NCBI GenBank assembly: GCA_002435785.1
Contig: DIUC01000095.1
Location: 495 to 11,866, forward strand
Direction: 5' to 3'
Origin: Saprospiraceae bacterium UBA6168
GTDB lineage: Bacteria > Bacteroidota > Bacteroidia > Chitinophagales > Saprospiraceae
Length of the DNA stretch: 11,372 nt
Position numbers and translations under genes: made by a program. Of the stretch, positions 1-7,173 are shown piece after piece (the stretch's first letter is position 1; every line of letters begins with the position of its first letter). Below the pieces are notes generated by a model. It was not told where the DNA came from. It did no database searches and saw only the letters and a program-made list of their open reading frames with translations.

Positions 1-32
1 GCCCGACGAGCTACCAACTGCTCCATCCCGCG
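1..32 (-). tRNA. tRNA-fMet (initiator), 5' part only, cut by window edge
   Basis: Read on the minus strand, the sequence begins CGCGGGA (acceptor 5' strand), then TG, a D-arm with stem GAGC/GCTC around an AGTTGGTA loop, and the 5' strand of the anticodon stem ending in GGG. The window stops before the anticodon, so identity is inferred. A C at position 1 and the run of G in the lower anticodon stem are hallmarks of bacterial initiator tRNA. A perfect promoter lies just upstream at 72-102. The missing 3' part must lie outside the window. Confidence 0.8.
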
Positions 33-71
33 ATTTAATTTTTCTCAAACACTGCTGTTTGATTGTGGGTG

Positions 72-102
72 CAAAGATACGGGAACATTCCGCTTAACCA
101 AA
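72..102 (-). promoter_or_regulatory. Bacteroidota-type promoter of the tRNA-fMet gene
   Basis: On the minus strand a TTTG (-33 box, 102 to 99) is followed after 19 bases by TATCTTTG (-7 box, 79 to 72). Both boxes match the known Bacteroidota sigma-ABfr consensus TTTG / TAnnTTTG, with suitable spacing. Transcription would start near position 65, about 30 bases before the tRNA. An A/T-rich block lies just upstream at 104-124. This is the cleanest promoter in the window. Confidence 0.8.
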
Positions 103-116
103 CTATTTTTAAAAAT

Positions 117-145
117 AAAAAAAACGACTGTTCCTCATGGCAGCC
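117..145 (-). terminator. Probable intrinsic terminator after the ompH-like gene
   Basis: Directly after the stop codon at 148, the minus strand can form a short 5-bp stem (GGCTG with CAGTC, one G-U pair, 10-base loop). It is followed after one base by eight T. The stem is short, so it may be weak, but the U-tract and position fit a terminator that separates this gene from the tRNA promoter. Confidence 0.5.
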
Positions 146-147
146 AA

Positions 148-744
148 TCACTTCTTCGCATTGAGCAGTTCAACCAATACCGGGGTGATGTCGAGGTTTT
201 CATTGGCAGACAACATAGGGCTAATCATCCCACCGTGGATGAGCACGAAATCATAGCTATTGGCCTGTTTGAGCGAGTCGGCAAAATGCTTGATGTCCCC
301 GACAAATTTTTCATCAAACCTGTTGGTTTGCTCCTTTAGGTCTTGGCTTGCCTTTTCCTCTTGAGCTACGATGGCCTGTTGTTTTTTGCCGAGGCTTTCC
401 TCATATTTCTGTGCCTCGTTCGGTGTGATGGTGCCGGATTGCGCCTTGGCCATGTATTCTTTGTACTCTTTTTCAAATGCACTTTGTTTGGCCTTCAAGG
501 AAGCCTCCGTGTCGGCGTACTTTTTTTCGAGTTGCTTTTTGATGGCTTGGTAGGCCGTGCTTTTTTCGTGCAGGCTGTCAATGTTCACGTACACCACTTT
601 GAGCGGTTTTTCAACTGGCTCCCCAGTCGTTGTATTCGCTGTGGTGGCAGGCATCGGCTTTTTAGGCCCTGAAATTTTGTCAAAAAACAAGTAGGCAACC
701 GCCGCAAGGAGGACGATGTTGAGGATAAGCGAAAGGTTTTTCAT
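148..744 (-). CDS. OmpH/Skp-family periplasmic chaperone-like protein, membrane anchored
   Basis: The 198-residue protein has one hydrophobic N-terminal segment (about residues 4-21) with no obvious signal peptidase site after it. It probably stays anchored in the inner membrane and faces the periplasm. A Pro/Thr-rich linker (about 27-46) leads to a short beta strand (KVVYVNIDSL, about 49-58). A long charged Lys/Glu/Gln-rich helical region (about 60-160) is probably coiled coil, and a final strand-helix contains YDFVLIHGG and DITPVLVELLN. This strand, coiled-coil hairpin, strand layout is that of the OmpH/Skp family, whose E. coli member holds unfolded outer-membrane proteins after Sec export. 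The gene lies downstream of secA, same strand, 102 bases away, with a terminator-like hairpin between. No Bacteroidota promoter box is obvious before it. The family call rests on layout and a few conserved patches; its client proteins are unknown. Confidence 0.8.
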   Translation of the reverse strand: MKNLSLILNIVLLAAVAYLFFDKISGPKKPMPATTANTTTGEPVEKPLKVVYVNIDSLHEKSTAYQAIKKQLEKKYADTEASLKAKQSAFEKEYKEYMAKAQSGTITPNEAQKYEESLGKKQQAIVAQEEKASQDLKEQTNRFDEKFVGDIKHFADSLKQANSYDFVLIHGGMISPMLSANENLDITPVLVELLNAKK

Positions 745-781
745 AATGCTGTTTTTTATGTTTCAACCCACAAAACTGGTG

Positions 782-841
782 AAAAATGGAAAATTGAAAT
801 TGAAAACACGCAATTGCATGTTTTCCAATGCTCAATTCTCC
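782..841 (-). terminator. Terminator-like imperfect palindrome after secA
   Basis: An imperfect palindrome centred on CAATTG (811-816) spans 788-841, with arms running from GGAAAATTG on one side to CAATTCTCC on the other. Its best-paired part is GAAAACACG against CATGTTTTC. Read on the minus strand, it starts 5 bases after the secA stop codon and is followed by ATTTTTC, so it has the form of an intrinsic terminator. The arms contain a repeated ATTGAA motif, so it may also belong to a dispersed repeat class (see findings). Confidence 0.6.
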
Positions 842-846
842 ATTCC

Positions 847-3800
847 TCACCGCCCGTGGCACTGCTTGTACTTCTTCCCGCTCCCGCAAGGGCATGGGTC
901 ATTGCGGCCCACCCGTGGCTCGCTATGCTTGACGGTCTCTTGCCGCACCGGCTGAGAGGCGGCCTCTGCGGCAGCCCTTGCACGGGCTTCTTCTTGGCTT
1001 CTTGGTGCCCCACCTTCACCGCCGGGACGGCTCACCCGCATTTTGCTCATGTCCACCCGCTGCGGCTCACGTGCCTGCTGCACCTGCTGGTTGGGAGCCA
1101 GGGCCAATGTGCCGTGCGATAGGTACGTGGACACCTCTTCATTGATATTGTAAACAAGCTCCTCAAAGAGCTTGTAGGCTTCCATTTTGTAAATAATCAA
1201 CGGGTCTTTTTGCTCAAAACTGGCCGACTGCACCGACTCCTTCAGTTCGTCCATGCTGCGGAGGTGCTCCTTCCATTTTTCGTCCAAAATAGCAAGCGTG
1301 ACTGCCTTCTCCACGTCCCGCATGATGCTCTTGCCCTTTGACTTTACGGCATCCTCCAGCTCGGCAGCAATGGGCAACATGCGGCTGCGGCCATCGGTGT
1401 ACGGCACTGCGATGCGGCGGTAGCGATGTCCTTCCCGCTCGTGTATCTGCTGTATGGTGGGCAACAGGTTGCTGATGAGCTGCTGCTCCTTTCGGTGGTA
1501 AAAATCATAGAACTGCTCCTGAAAGCGGTCGGTCAAGTCCTCCACCTTGGCTGCCATGTATTCCTGTTCGGTGAAATTTGGGTCAACGCCCAAGGTGCTG
1601 ATGCAGTCTTTGCGGAAGCTCTCAAAGTCGCCGTTGCCCTTGTGGGAGGCAACCAAGCTCTCGGCCATTCCACGGAACATTGTGTCGAGGTCCACTTGCA
1701 GGCGCTCGCCGCTGAGGGCGTTGTAGCGTTTGCGGTAAATGGCCTCCCGCTGGATGTTCATCACGTCGTCGTATTCAAGCAATCGCTTGCGGATGCCGAA
1801 GTTGTTCTCCTCCACCTTCTGTTGCGCCCGTTCGATGCTCTTCGTCACCATCGAGTGCTGGATGACGTCACCCTCCTGGTGGCCCATTTTGTCCATCAAC
1901 CCTGCGATGCGCTCGCTCTGGAAAAGTCGCATGAGGTTGTCCTCCAACGACACATAGAATTGCGAAGAACCCGGGTCACCCTGACGGCCTGCACGGCCCC
2001 GGAGCTGGCGGTCCACCCGGCGGCTGTCGTGCCGCTCGGTGCCAACGATGGCAAGGCCCCCCACGGTCTTGGCTTCTGGTTTCAATTGGAAAGCCGAAAC
2101 CAATTCGTGTTTTTCGTCAATGATAAGCTCTTTGCCAGTGCCACGCTGCTTGAGTGTGTAGGGGAAGCCGCCCTTGCCACTGCCCACCTTCACCACATCG
2201 AATAGGGTAGGGGGGGCGAGCTTGATGTCCGTGCCCCGGCCAGCCATGTTGGTGGCGATGGTCACGTTGCCGTGGCCGTTCTCGTCGTGCTGGCCCGCTT
2301 TTGCCACAATAGATGCCTCCCGTTGGTGCTGCTTGGCGTTGAGCACTTCGTGCTTCACGCCCCGGAGGCTGAGGAAACGGCTGAGCTTCTCGGAGATATC
2401 CACCGAGGTCGTACCGACCAGCACCGGCCGACCGGCCTTGCTGAGTTGCACGATTTTATCAACGACGGCATTGTATTTTTCACGGGCAGTTTTATATACC
2501 TCGTCCTCGCTGTCCAAGCGTTGGATGGACACGTTGGTCGGGATGACGGACACGTCGAGTTTGTAAATGTCCCAAAGTTCTTTGGCCTCCGTTTCTGCTG
2601 TACCGGTCATACCACATAATTTATGGTACATGCGGAAGTAGTTCTGGAGGGTGATGGTGGCGTAGGTTTGGGTGGCTTCGCCAACTTTCACGTTTTCCTT
2701 GGCTTCCAATGCTTGGTGGAGTCCATCGGAATAGCGGCGGCCTTCCATCATACGACCCGTCTGTTCGTCCACGATTTTAACCTCGCCTTCCATGACGATA
2801 TACTCCTCGTCTTTTTCAAAGAGCGTGTACGCCTTCAACAACTGGTGCATGGCGTGGAGGCGGCTCGATTTCACCGAAAACTCCTGCGACAGTTTCACCT
2901 TTGCCTCTTCTTTCTCGGCCTTGCTCAGTTCTTGGTTGTTGTCTAAATCGACCATGCGGGCGGCGAGGTCGGGCATGATGAAAAAGCCTGGGTCGTCTTT
3001 GCCCTTGGCGAGCCATTCGGCGCCACCGTCGGTCAGTTCCACACCACGGTTTTTTTCGTCAATGGTGAAAAGCAGCGGCTCGTCCACGAGGTGCATATGC
3101 TTCGAGTTCTCCTGCATGTACTGGTTCTCGGCCTTTTGCAGCATGACCTTCACGCCTTCTTCACTGAGGAACTTAATAAGGGGCCTGTACTTTGGCAGCG
3201 CCCGGTGCGCCCGCAACAATGCGAGACCAGCCTCGCCCTCTTCGTTTCCGATTTGGCCGTCGGCAAACAGTTTTTTGGCTTCCGCCAAATATTGGCTTGC
3301 CAGTTTTTGCTGGGCTGCAAGCAGTCTTTCGGTTTCGGGTTTCAGGTTTTTGTATTCCTGCTCCTCGTCGCCCTCACCCACCGGACCTGAGATAATGAGC
3401 GGCGTCCGGGCATCGTCAATCAGGACGGAGTCCACCTCGTCCACCATCGCGAAGTGGTGCTTGCGCTGCACCATCTCGTCGAGGGAGCGCACCATGTTGT
3501 CGCGCAAGTAGTCGAAGCCGAACTCGTTGTTGGTGCCATAGGTGATGTCGCTGAGGTATGCCTTGCGGCGGGCCTCGGAATGCGGTTTGTGCTTGTCAAT
3601 GCAATCAATGGTGAGCAGCAGGAACTCCATGATGGGCCCTATCCACTCGCTGTCCCGTCGGGCGAGGTAATCGTTCACCGTCACGACGTGTACGCCCTGG
3701 CCGCTGAGTCCGTTAAGATAGGCGGGCAGGGTGGCAACGAGGGTTTTGCCTTCGCCCGTGGCCATTTCTGCGATTTTGCCTTCGTGCAACACTGAGCCAC

Positions 3801-4335
3801 CGATGAGCTGCACGTCGTAGTGTACCATGTTCCAAGTGATTTCGCCACCGGCGGCCACCCAGGAATTCTTCCAGATGGCCATGTCGCCCTCTATTTTCAC
3901 ATAGCTTTTCGACTGGTTGGCGGCGAGTTCCCGGTCGTGGTGGGTAGCCATGACGGCGATGGTTGGGTTCTCTTTGAAACGGCGGGAGGTTTCCTTCACC
4001 ACGGCGAAGGCTTCGGGCATTATCTCTTTCAGAATATCCTCAAGGTGCGTGTCCCGCTCTTTTTTCAGCGTGTCCAGTTCTTTGAAGTGGTCTTCTTTTT
4101 TGTGGATGTCCTCGGTCTCCTTGGCCTGCACGAGAATGCTTTCGATGTCTTGGTCAATGCCGGCGAGGTGGTCGGCAATGCGTTGGCGGAATTCGAGGGT
4201 TTTGTTGCGGAGCTGGTCGTGGCTGAGGTCTTGGAGTTTTTCCCATTCCTCGTTTACGGCATCAATGATGGGGGCATACTTGTCGTAGTCCCGTTCGTGT
4301 TTTGATTTGAAAAGCGATTTGAATATACCAAGCAT
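847..4335 (-). CDS. secA: Preprotein translocase ATPase SecA
   Basis: SecA is the ATPase motor that pushes unfolded preproteins through the SecYEG channel in the inner membrane. The 1162-residue product is intact. It has the Walker A motif ATGEGKT (about 192-198), the Walker B/DEVDS box (299-303) and the preprotein cross-linking region up to about 540. The second nucleotide-binding domain has the helicase motifs GRGTDIK and GRAGRQGDPGSSQF, followed by the scaffold and wing regions. A Gln/Arg/Ala-rich linker leads to a C-terminal SEC-C zinc motif with C1148, C1150, C1159 and H1160, which in the family binds SecB or ribosomes. It is about 260 residues longer than E. coli SecA (901). Much of the excess lies before Walker A (about residues 55-175), in line with the long SecA of Bacteroidota. 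The start at 4335 fits the usual MLGIFKSLF-like N-terminus. A promoter and a large leader hairpin lie upstream at 4353-4456. Confidence 0.98.
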   Translation of the reverse strand: MLGIFKSLFKSKHERDYDKYAPIIDAVNEEWEKLQDLSHDQLRNKTLEFRQRIADHLAGIDQDIESILVQAKETEDIHKKEDHFKELDTLKKERDTHLEDILKEIMPEAFAVVKETSRRFKENPTIAVMATHHDRELAANQSKSYVKIEGDMAIWKNSWVAAGGEITWNMVHYDVQLIGGSVLHEGKIAEMATGEGKTLVATLPAYLNGLSGQGVHVVTVNDYLARRDSEWIGPIMEFLLLTIDCIDKHKPHSEARRKAYLSDITYGTNNEFGFDYLRDNMVRSLDEMVQRKHHFAMVDEVDSVLIDDARTPLIISGPVGEGDEEQEYKNLKPETERLLAAQQKLASQYLAEAKKLFADGQIGNEEGEAGLALLRAHRALPKYRPLIKFLSEEGVKVMLQKAENQYMQENSKHMHLVDEPLLFTIDEKNRGVELTDGGAEWLAKGKDDPGFFIMPDLAARMVDLDNNQELSKAEKEEAKVKLSQEFSVKSSRLHAMHQLLKAYTLFEKDEEYIVMEGEVKIVDEQTGRMMEGRRYSDGLHQALEAKENVKVGEATQTYATITLQNYFRMYHKLCGMTGTAETEAKELWDIYKLDVSVIPTNVSIQRLDSEDEVYKTAREKYNAVVDKIVQLSKAGRPVLVGTTSVDISEKLSRFLSLRGVKHEVLNAKQHQREASIVAKAGQHDENGHGNVTIATNMAGRGTDIKLAPPTLFDVVKVGSGKGGFPYTLKQRGTGKELIIDEKHELVSAFQLKPEAKTVGGLAIVGTERHDSRRVDRQLRGRAGRQGDPGSSQFYVSLEDNLMRLFQSERIAGLMDKMGHQEGDVIQHSMVTKSIERAQQKVEENNFGIRKRLLEYDDVMNIQREAIYRKRYNALSGERLQVDLDTMFRGMAESLVASHKGNGDFESFRKDCISTLGVDPNFTEQEYMAAKVEDLTDRFQEQFYDFYHRKEQQLISNLLPTIQQIHEREGHRYRRIAVPYTDGRSRMLPIAAELEDAVKSKGKSIMRDVEKAVTLAILDEKWKEHLRSMDELKESVQSASFEQKDPLIIYKMEAYKLFEELVYNINEEVSTYLSHGTLALAPNQQVQQAREPQRVDMSKMRVSRPGGEGGAPRSQEEARARAAAEAASQPVRQETVKHSEPRVGRNDPCPCGSGKKYKQCHGR

Positions 4336-4352
4336 GATTAGTCGAGATAAGA

Positions 4353-4435
4353 GACTTTAGTCAGTAGACACTAGACATTAGATTGGAGAACCGAGGTTTG
4401 TGCCATCTAATGTCTAATGTCTATAATCTAAAGTC
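4353..4435 (-). repeat. Large inverted repeat in the presumed secA leader
   Basis: Two 31-base arms (4353-4383 and 4405-4435) are inverted copies that match at 26 of 31 positions; the loop is 21 bases. Inside the arms the sequence repeats every 7 bases (ACTAGAC then ATTAGAT on one side; ATCTAAT then GTCTAAT on the other). The element lies between the likely secA promoter and the secA start codon, so it would be transcribed as a strong hairpin in the leader. No T-run follows it on the minus strand, so it does not look like an intrinsic terminator. It could instead be a dispersed repeat without regulatory role. Confidence 0.8.
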
Positions 4436-4448
4436 CAAAAAAAGTGCG

Positions 4449-4456
4449 CAAAGATA
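4449..4456 (-). promoter_or_regulatory. Probable -7 box of the secA promoter
   Basis: The minus strand reads TATCTTTG followed by CGC, a perfect TAnnTTTG box and the same octamer as in the tRNA-fMet promoter. Transcription would start near 4443, giving a leader of about 107 bases. I find no clean TTTG 17-23 bases upstream, so the -33 half is missing or degenerate. Confidence 0.55.
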
Positions 4457-4575
4457 GAACAAGCAGATGTTCTGTCGGGTGGTAAAGTTTTGCACAATTC
4501 GTACCGGAAGGAAAAATCGGACTTGCTGGCAGGTTTTTGCAAAAAAGGTGGGACGTTTTGGCAGAAGGCTATTTG

Positions 4576-4648
4576 AGTTCGGCAGTTCGGCAGTTGGCAG
4601 TCAGACCCTACTGCTGCGGCCTGACTGCCAACTGCCAACTGTCGAACT
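4576..4648. repeat. Heptad-repeat inverted repeat downstream of the secreted-protein gene
   Basis: The core is a perfect 16-bp inverted repeat, GGCAGTTGGCAGTCAG (4589-4604) against its complement at 4621-4636, with a 16-base loop. Outside it the arms continue for 12 more pairs with one bulged base (4588) and one G-U pair, to 4576 and 4648. The arms are tandem repeats with a period of 7 (ACTGCCA twice in a row at 4624-4637, then degenerate copies). It begins 13 bases past the stop codon of the 4662-5294 gene. No T-run follows on either strand, so it is not a standard intrinsic terminator, though it could protect the 3' end of that transcript. Confidence 0.85.
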
Positions 4649-4661
4649 GCAAACTAAAAAC

Positions 4662-5294
4662 TCATGGTCTGTTAATCCTGCGATTGCGGCGCTTTTCGTA
4701 GCCGTGGATGAATGGGCCTTGCACCACGGTCTTGCCGGGATGGCAATCCCATGCTTCTGGTGCATATACTTTGGAGAAGAAATAGGTCTGCCGCTCGTTG
4801 CTGGGGTCCAGCACACTGATGTCGTTGCCGGGGTTCGAGTTGAGGGAGTTGGGCATGTTGTTGAAAGGGTCCTCGTTGGTCATCAAGTAGAGCGATTCGG
4901 GGCATTCGGCAGCCTTGTTTGCAAAGGTGAACAGCAGCGTCTCCTCTCCGGCCCGAAAGTACATCGGCGGGTCGGCAGTTACCAGCCCGAAGGAGACGTA
5001 ATCCTTTCCAGGATTTTCCTTTGGCGTAGGCACGTAGGCGTTTTGCTCCCAAGTCCCGCTGAACGACTTGAGGCTGCCAAACTGCGAGCTGGGTGGCGTG
5101 ACCATCGTCACCTGCCCCGAGCCGATAATGAGGTAGTCGGATGGCGCTACGCCGGGGTCCGGCGTGGCGAAGACGCCCCAAGCGAGGCTGTCCTGCAGCC
5201 ATTGGAGCTTGAATTGGATTTGTGAAAAAGCTGGGGTGGTGGCAAGACAAAAGGCCACGAGTGCCGTACTGGCAAGTGATTTTGTGGAAACCAT
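4662..5294 (-). CDS. Secreted protein of unknown function
   Basis: The 210-residue product starts with a clear signal peptide: a Lys at residue 5, a hydrophobic stretch to about 20, and a probable cleavage site after AFS (residues 22-24). The mature part is rich in Gly, Pro, Asn and aromatic residues and looks like a beta-rich domain; WGVF, GSGQVT, GTWEQNA and YVSFGLV are candidate strands. Two Cys in the mature part (in ECPESLY and WDCHPG) could form a disulfide. The C-terminus ends in an unusual Arg-rich tail (EKRRNRRINRP). I do not recognise a named domain. The style resembles N-terminal regions of large secreted proteins of Saprospiria, so this could be a short relative or a truncated remnant, but that is an impression from memory. 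It is separated from tolC by 175 bases and is probably transcribed alone. No type IX C-terminal sorting domain is visible. Confidence 0.75.
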   Translation of the reverse strand: MVSTKSLASTALVAFCLATTPAFSQIQFKLQWLQDSLAWGVFATPDPGVAPSDYLIIGSGQVTMVTPPSSQFGSLKSFSGTWEQNAYVPTPKENPGKDYVSFGLVTADPPMYFRAGEETLLFTFANKAAECPESLYLMTNEDPFNNMPNSLNSNPGNDISVLDPSNERQTYFFSKVYAPEAWDCHPGKTVVQGPFIHGYEKRRNRRINRP

Positions 5295-5360
5295 GGCGAT
5301 GCGTTTTGAAAAAATTCGAGGGGGGAGGTTGAAAAAAAGGATTTAACGGGGAAGGAAGGG

Positions 5361-5368
5361 CAAGTTTA
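5361..5368 (-). promoter_or_regulatory. Weak candidate -7 box for the secreted-protein gene
   Basis: The minus strand reads TAAACTTG followed by CCC, one mismatch from TAnnTTTG, about 66 bases before the start codon. No TTTG is found at the usual distance upstream, so the call is tentative. The rest of the 175-base gap to tolC (5295-5469) holds only a 6-bp hairpin, TTCACG with CGTGAA at 5413-5433, without a T-run. Confidence 0.3.
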
Positions 5369-5469
5369 GTGCCAGAGTACTGCCGTTATTAAGGCCTCAT
5401 CTTGTTTGAGCCTTCACGGCAAACCAGCGTGAAACCAGAAAAAATGCAAATGGAGTAGATTCACCGCTT

Positions 5470-6786
5470 TTACCGCACCAACCCCCCCTTCAGCCGCAGC
5501 ACCTCCGTCTCTGCCAGCTTGGCATTATACCGCGCAGCAATGAGGCGGTCGTAGGCATCCTCCAAGCTTTTCTGCGCCTCCCGCAGCTCAAGGTAGGTGC
5601 TCACGCCCTGCTTGAACCGCTCCAATGCGATGACCACGTTTTCCTTTGCCAATGCGATGTTTTCTTCCTCCAGGCTCAATGCCTGTTGCTGGTATTCGTA
5701 GTCCCTGAAGGCATTGCGCAGGTTGGTGCTGATGGCCGTTTGTTGGTTCTCCAAAGAAAGCTCCAGCCCGGTGATGGCAAGTTTCGACTGCTCGATGTTG
5801 CGTTGTTCGAGTCGGTTGTTGAGGATGGGGATGTTGGCCGTGAAGCCGAAGTTGAAGCCCTTCGAACTGCTGATGAGCGGCTGAAACGGGTTCACGACGG
5901 TCTGGTTGTCCACCCGGTTCAGGTTGTAGGCGGAGTTGAAACTGAGGCTGGGATAGCGGCTGGCCTCGTGTTCCTTCATCGTCAGCCGGGCGATGCCGAT
6001 GTTGCGCTCGGCCAGCAGCAGCGAGGGGTTCGTGCTGGCGATGTTCCGCTCTATTTCCTCCAAATCAATGTTTTTGTCAATCGGGATTTCCTCCGCCACG
6101 TCAAACTCGGTGGGCAGGCGCATCCCGGCCTGCTGGTTGAGCAGTTCCTTGAGCTGCGCAATGAGCGTTTGCTGCTGCAACTGCCGGGCCATTTGGGCGT
6201 TCAAGTCCACCCTCGCTTGCAGCAGTTCCGGCTTGCTGCCGAGGCCGGTGGAGAGCTTTCGGTCGGCCACTTTCACCCGCTCCTCGCTCACCGACATCTG
6301 CTCCTCGATGGCCTTCAACTGCTGCTTTTGCCGCACGATGTTATAATAAACATTGCGCACCTGCGCCACCGTGTTCACCACTTGCTCCTTGATGACCAGC
6401 TCGCCCGTGCGAGCGATTTCGAGCGTTTTGTCACGGGTGATGAACATCCTCATGCCATCGAACAGCGTCCAGTTGAGGTTGAGCGAGCCGGCGAGGTTGT
6501 TGGAGGCCACGTTGTCCCGCTCCCGCACCATGCCATCCGAGAACTCCTGCCGCTGGTCGTTGTTGTTCCAGACCGTGCCGAGCGTGGCGTTCAGGCGGGG
6601 GGCAAAGGCCCAGTTGATATAGTCAACATCGAGGGCGGTGCCAGCGGCTTCGTTTTTGGCCAACAGGATGCCGTAGTTCTGCGCCAGTGCTGCGCCGACC
6701 GCCTCTTCCAGCGTCAGTATTTTTTGGGAAAATAGGGGGGTGGCAAAAGTGGCCACGGCAAGCAGTAGGGCAGCTATTTTTTGCAT
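5470..6786 (-). CDS. TolC-family outer-membrane efflux protein
   Basis: The 438-residue protein is a periplasmic/outer-membrane channel subunit of the TolC (OEP) family, which forms trimers that connect inner-membrane exporters to the outside. A signal peptide (residues 1-20, cleavage after LFS) is followed by ILTLEEAVGAALAQNY, a typical start of OEP proteins. Two OEP repeats follow (about 25-230 and 240-430), each with long Gln/Glu/Ala-rich helices and short strands such as SLNLNWTLFDG and GFNFGFTANIPILN. The region ALERFKQGVSTYLELREAQKSL is the usual C-terminal helix pattern. The frame is open for 100 more codons upstream, but the start at 6786 puts the signal peptide first and lies just downstream of a promoter-like box. 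No membrane fusion protein or pump gene is adjacent, so its partner and substrate cannot be told. It is divergent from fumC. Confidence 0.93.
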   Translation of the reverse strand: MQKIAALLLAVATFATPLFSQKILTLEEAVGAALAQNYGILLAKNEAAGTALDVDYINWAFAPRLNATLGTVWNNNDQRQEFSDGMVRERDNVASNNLAGSLNLNWTLFDGMRMFITRDKTLEIARTGELVIKEQVVNTVAQVRNVYYNIVRQKQQLKAIEEQMSVSEERVKVADRKLSTGLGSKPELLQARVDLNAQMARQLQQQTLIAQLKELLNQQAGMRLPTEFDVAEEIPIDKNIDLEEIERNIASTNPSLLLAERNIGIARLTMKEHEASRYPSLSFNSAYNLNRVDNQTVVNPFQPLISSSKGFNFGFTANIPILNNRLEQRNIEQSKLAITGLELSLENQQTAISTNLRNAFRDYEYQQQALSLEEENIALAKENVVIALERFKQGVSTYLELREAQKSLEDAYDRLIAARYNAKLAETEVLRLKGGLVR

Positions 6787-6827
6787 TTTTACAGAAGCGG
6801 TTGATGATTTTATTGAAGAATTAGCCC

Positions 6828-6835
6828 GCAAGATA
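6828..6835 (-). promoter_or_regulatory. Candidate -7 box for the TolC-family gene
   Basis: The minus strand reads TATCTTGC followed by GGGC, one T short of the TATCTTTGC form seen elsewhere in the window. It would place the transcript start near 6820, about 35 bases before the chosen start codon. No clear TTTG lies upstream. It supports the short start at 6786 over the long open frame. Confidence 0.4.
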
Positions 6836-7125
6836 GTGGGTTGGTCAGCACTTTTTTCGGGCAGATGGGAGTCGTGCCGAACTTTGGCAACACAGGTTTT
6901 TTCCTGCAATCCATTCTGACTACTCGACTCTGTTCCGATTGGTTTTCCTGCAAACTCAACCAAACGCTGGCCATGAAATCTTGCGTTCCAGTCAACACCA
7001 TAAAGTGTTTTATGGTTTGGGGGCAAAATCAATTGAGTGCCGCAATTTTGCCGTTGTACAGAGTAATGATTTGGGTAGGGGAGCAACCAAAAATCTCCTT
7101 ATCCAGAAAATCAAATGCCAATCTT

Positions 7126-7158
7126 TTTGCCTAAAACCTATTGCGAAACGTACTTTTG
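7126..7158 (+). promoter_or_regulatory. Bacteroidota-type promoter of fumC
   Basis: TTTG (7126-7129) and TACTTTTG (7151-7158) are separated by 21 bases and match the TTTG / TAnnTTTG consensus. The start of transcription would be near 7165, about 50 bases before the fumC ATG. This also argues against the in-frame TTG at 7141 as a start, because it would lie within the promoter. Confidence 0.7.
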
Positions 7159-7173
7159 CCCCGCCTTGACCCC

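Larger units (their letters stand above)
4336..4661. other. 326-base intergenic region with two large inverted repeats
   Basis: No gene is supported between secA and the small secreted-protein gene. The region holds the secA leader hairpin (4353-4435), a probable -7 box (4449-4456) and a second heptad-repeat hairpin (4576-4648). The stretch 4457-4570 shows no feature I can name. Open frames crossing it on the plus strand run into the neighbouring gene in antisense and have no family resemblance. Confidence 0.7.

Noticed and set aside
1426..2205. Long plus-strand frames inside secA, and similar ones inside tolC (5686-6735)
   Set aside because: They are shadows of strongly coding genes of moderate GC content, with composition rich in His, Val and Leu and no family features.
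4467..5225. 252-codon plus-strand frame crossing the heptad hairpin and the secreted-protein gene
   Set aside because: Most of it is antisense to the secreted-protein gene, which has a signal peptide and plausible composition; the plus frame has no recognisable domain and begins in intergenic DNA.
6997..7016. Operator-like palindrome ACCATAAA/TTTATGGT between tolC and fumC
   Set aside because: It is a short hairpin about 110 bases from the fumC -33 box and 160 bases from the tolC -7 box; without a second copy or a known regulator I cannot support a binding site.
6787..7086. N-terminal extension of the TolC-family gene by 100 codons
   Set aside because: The extra residues come before a complete signal peptide, show no domain, and a promoter-like box lies inside them at 6828-6835. 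The start at 6786 gives the normal family length.
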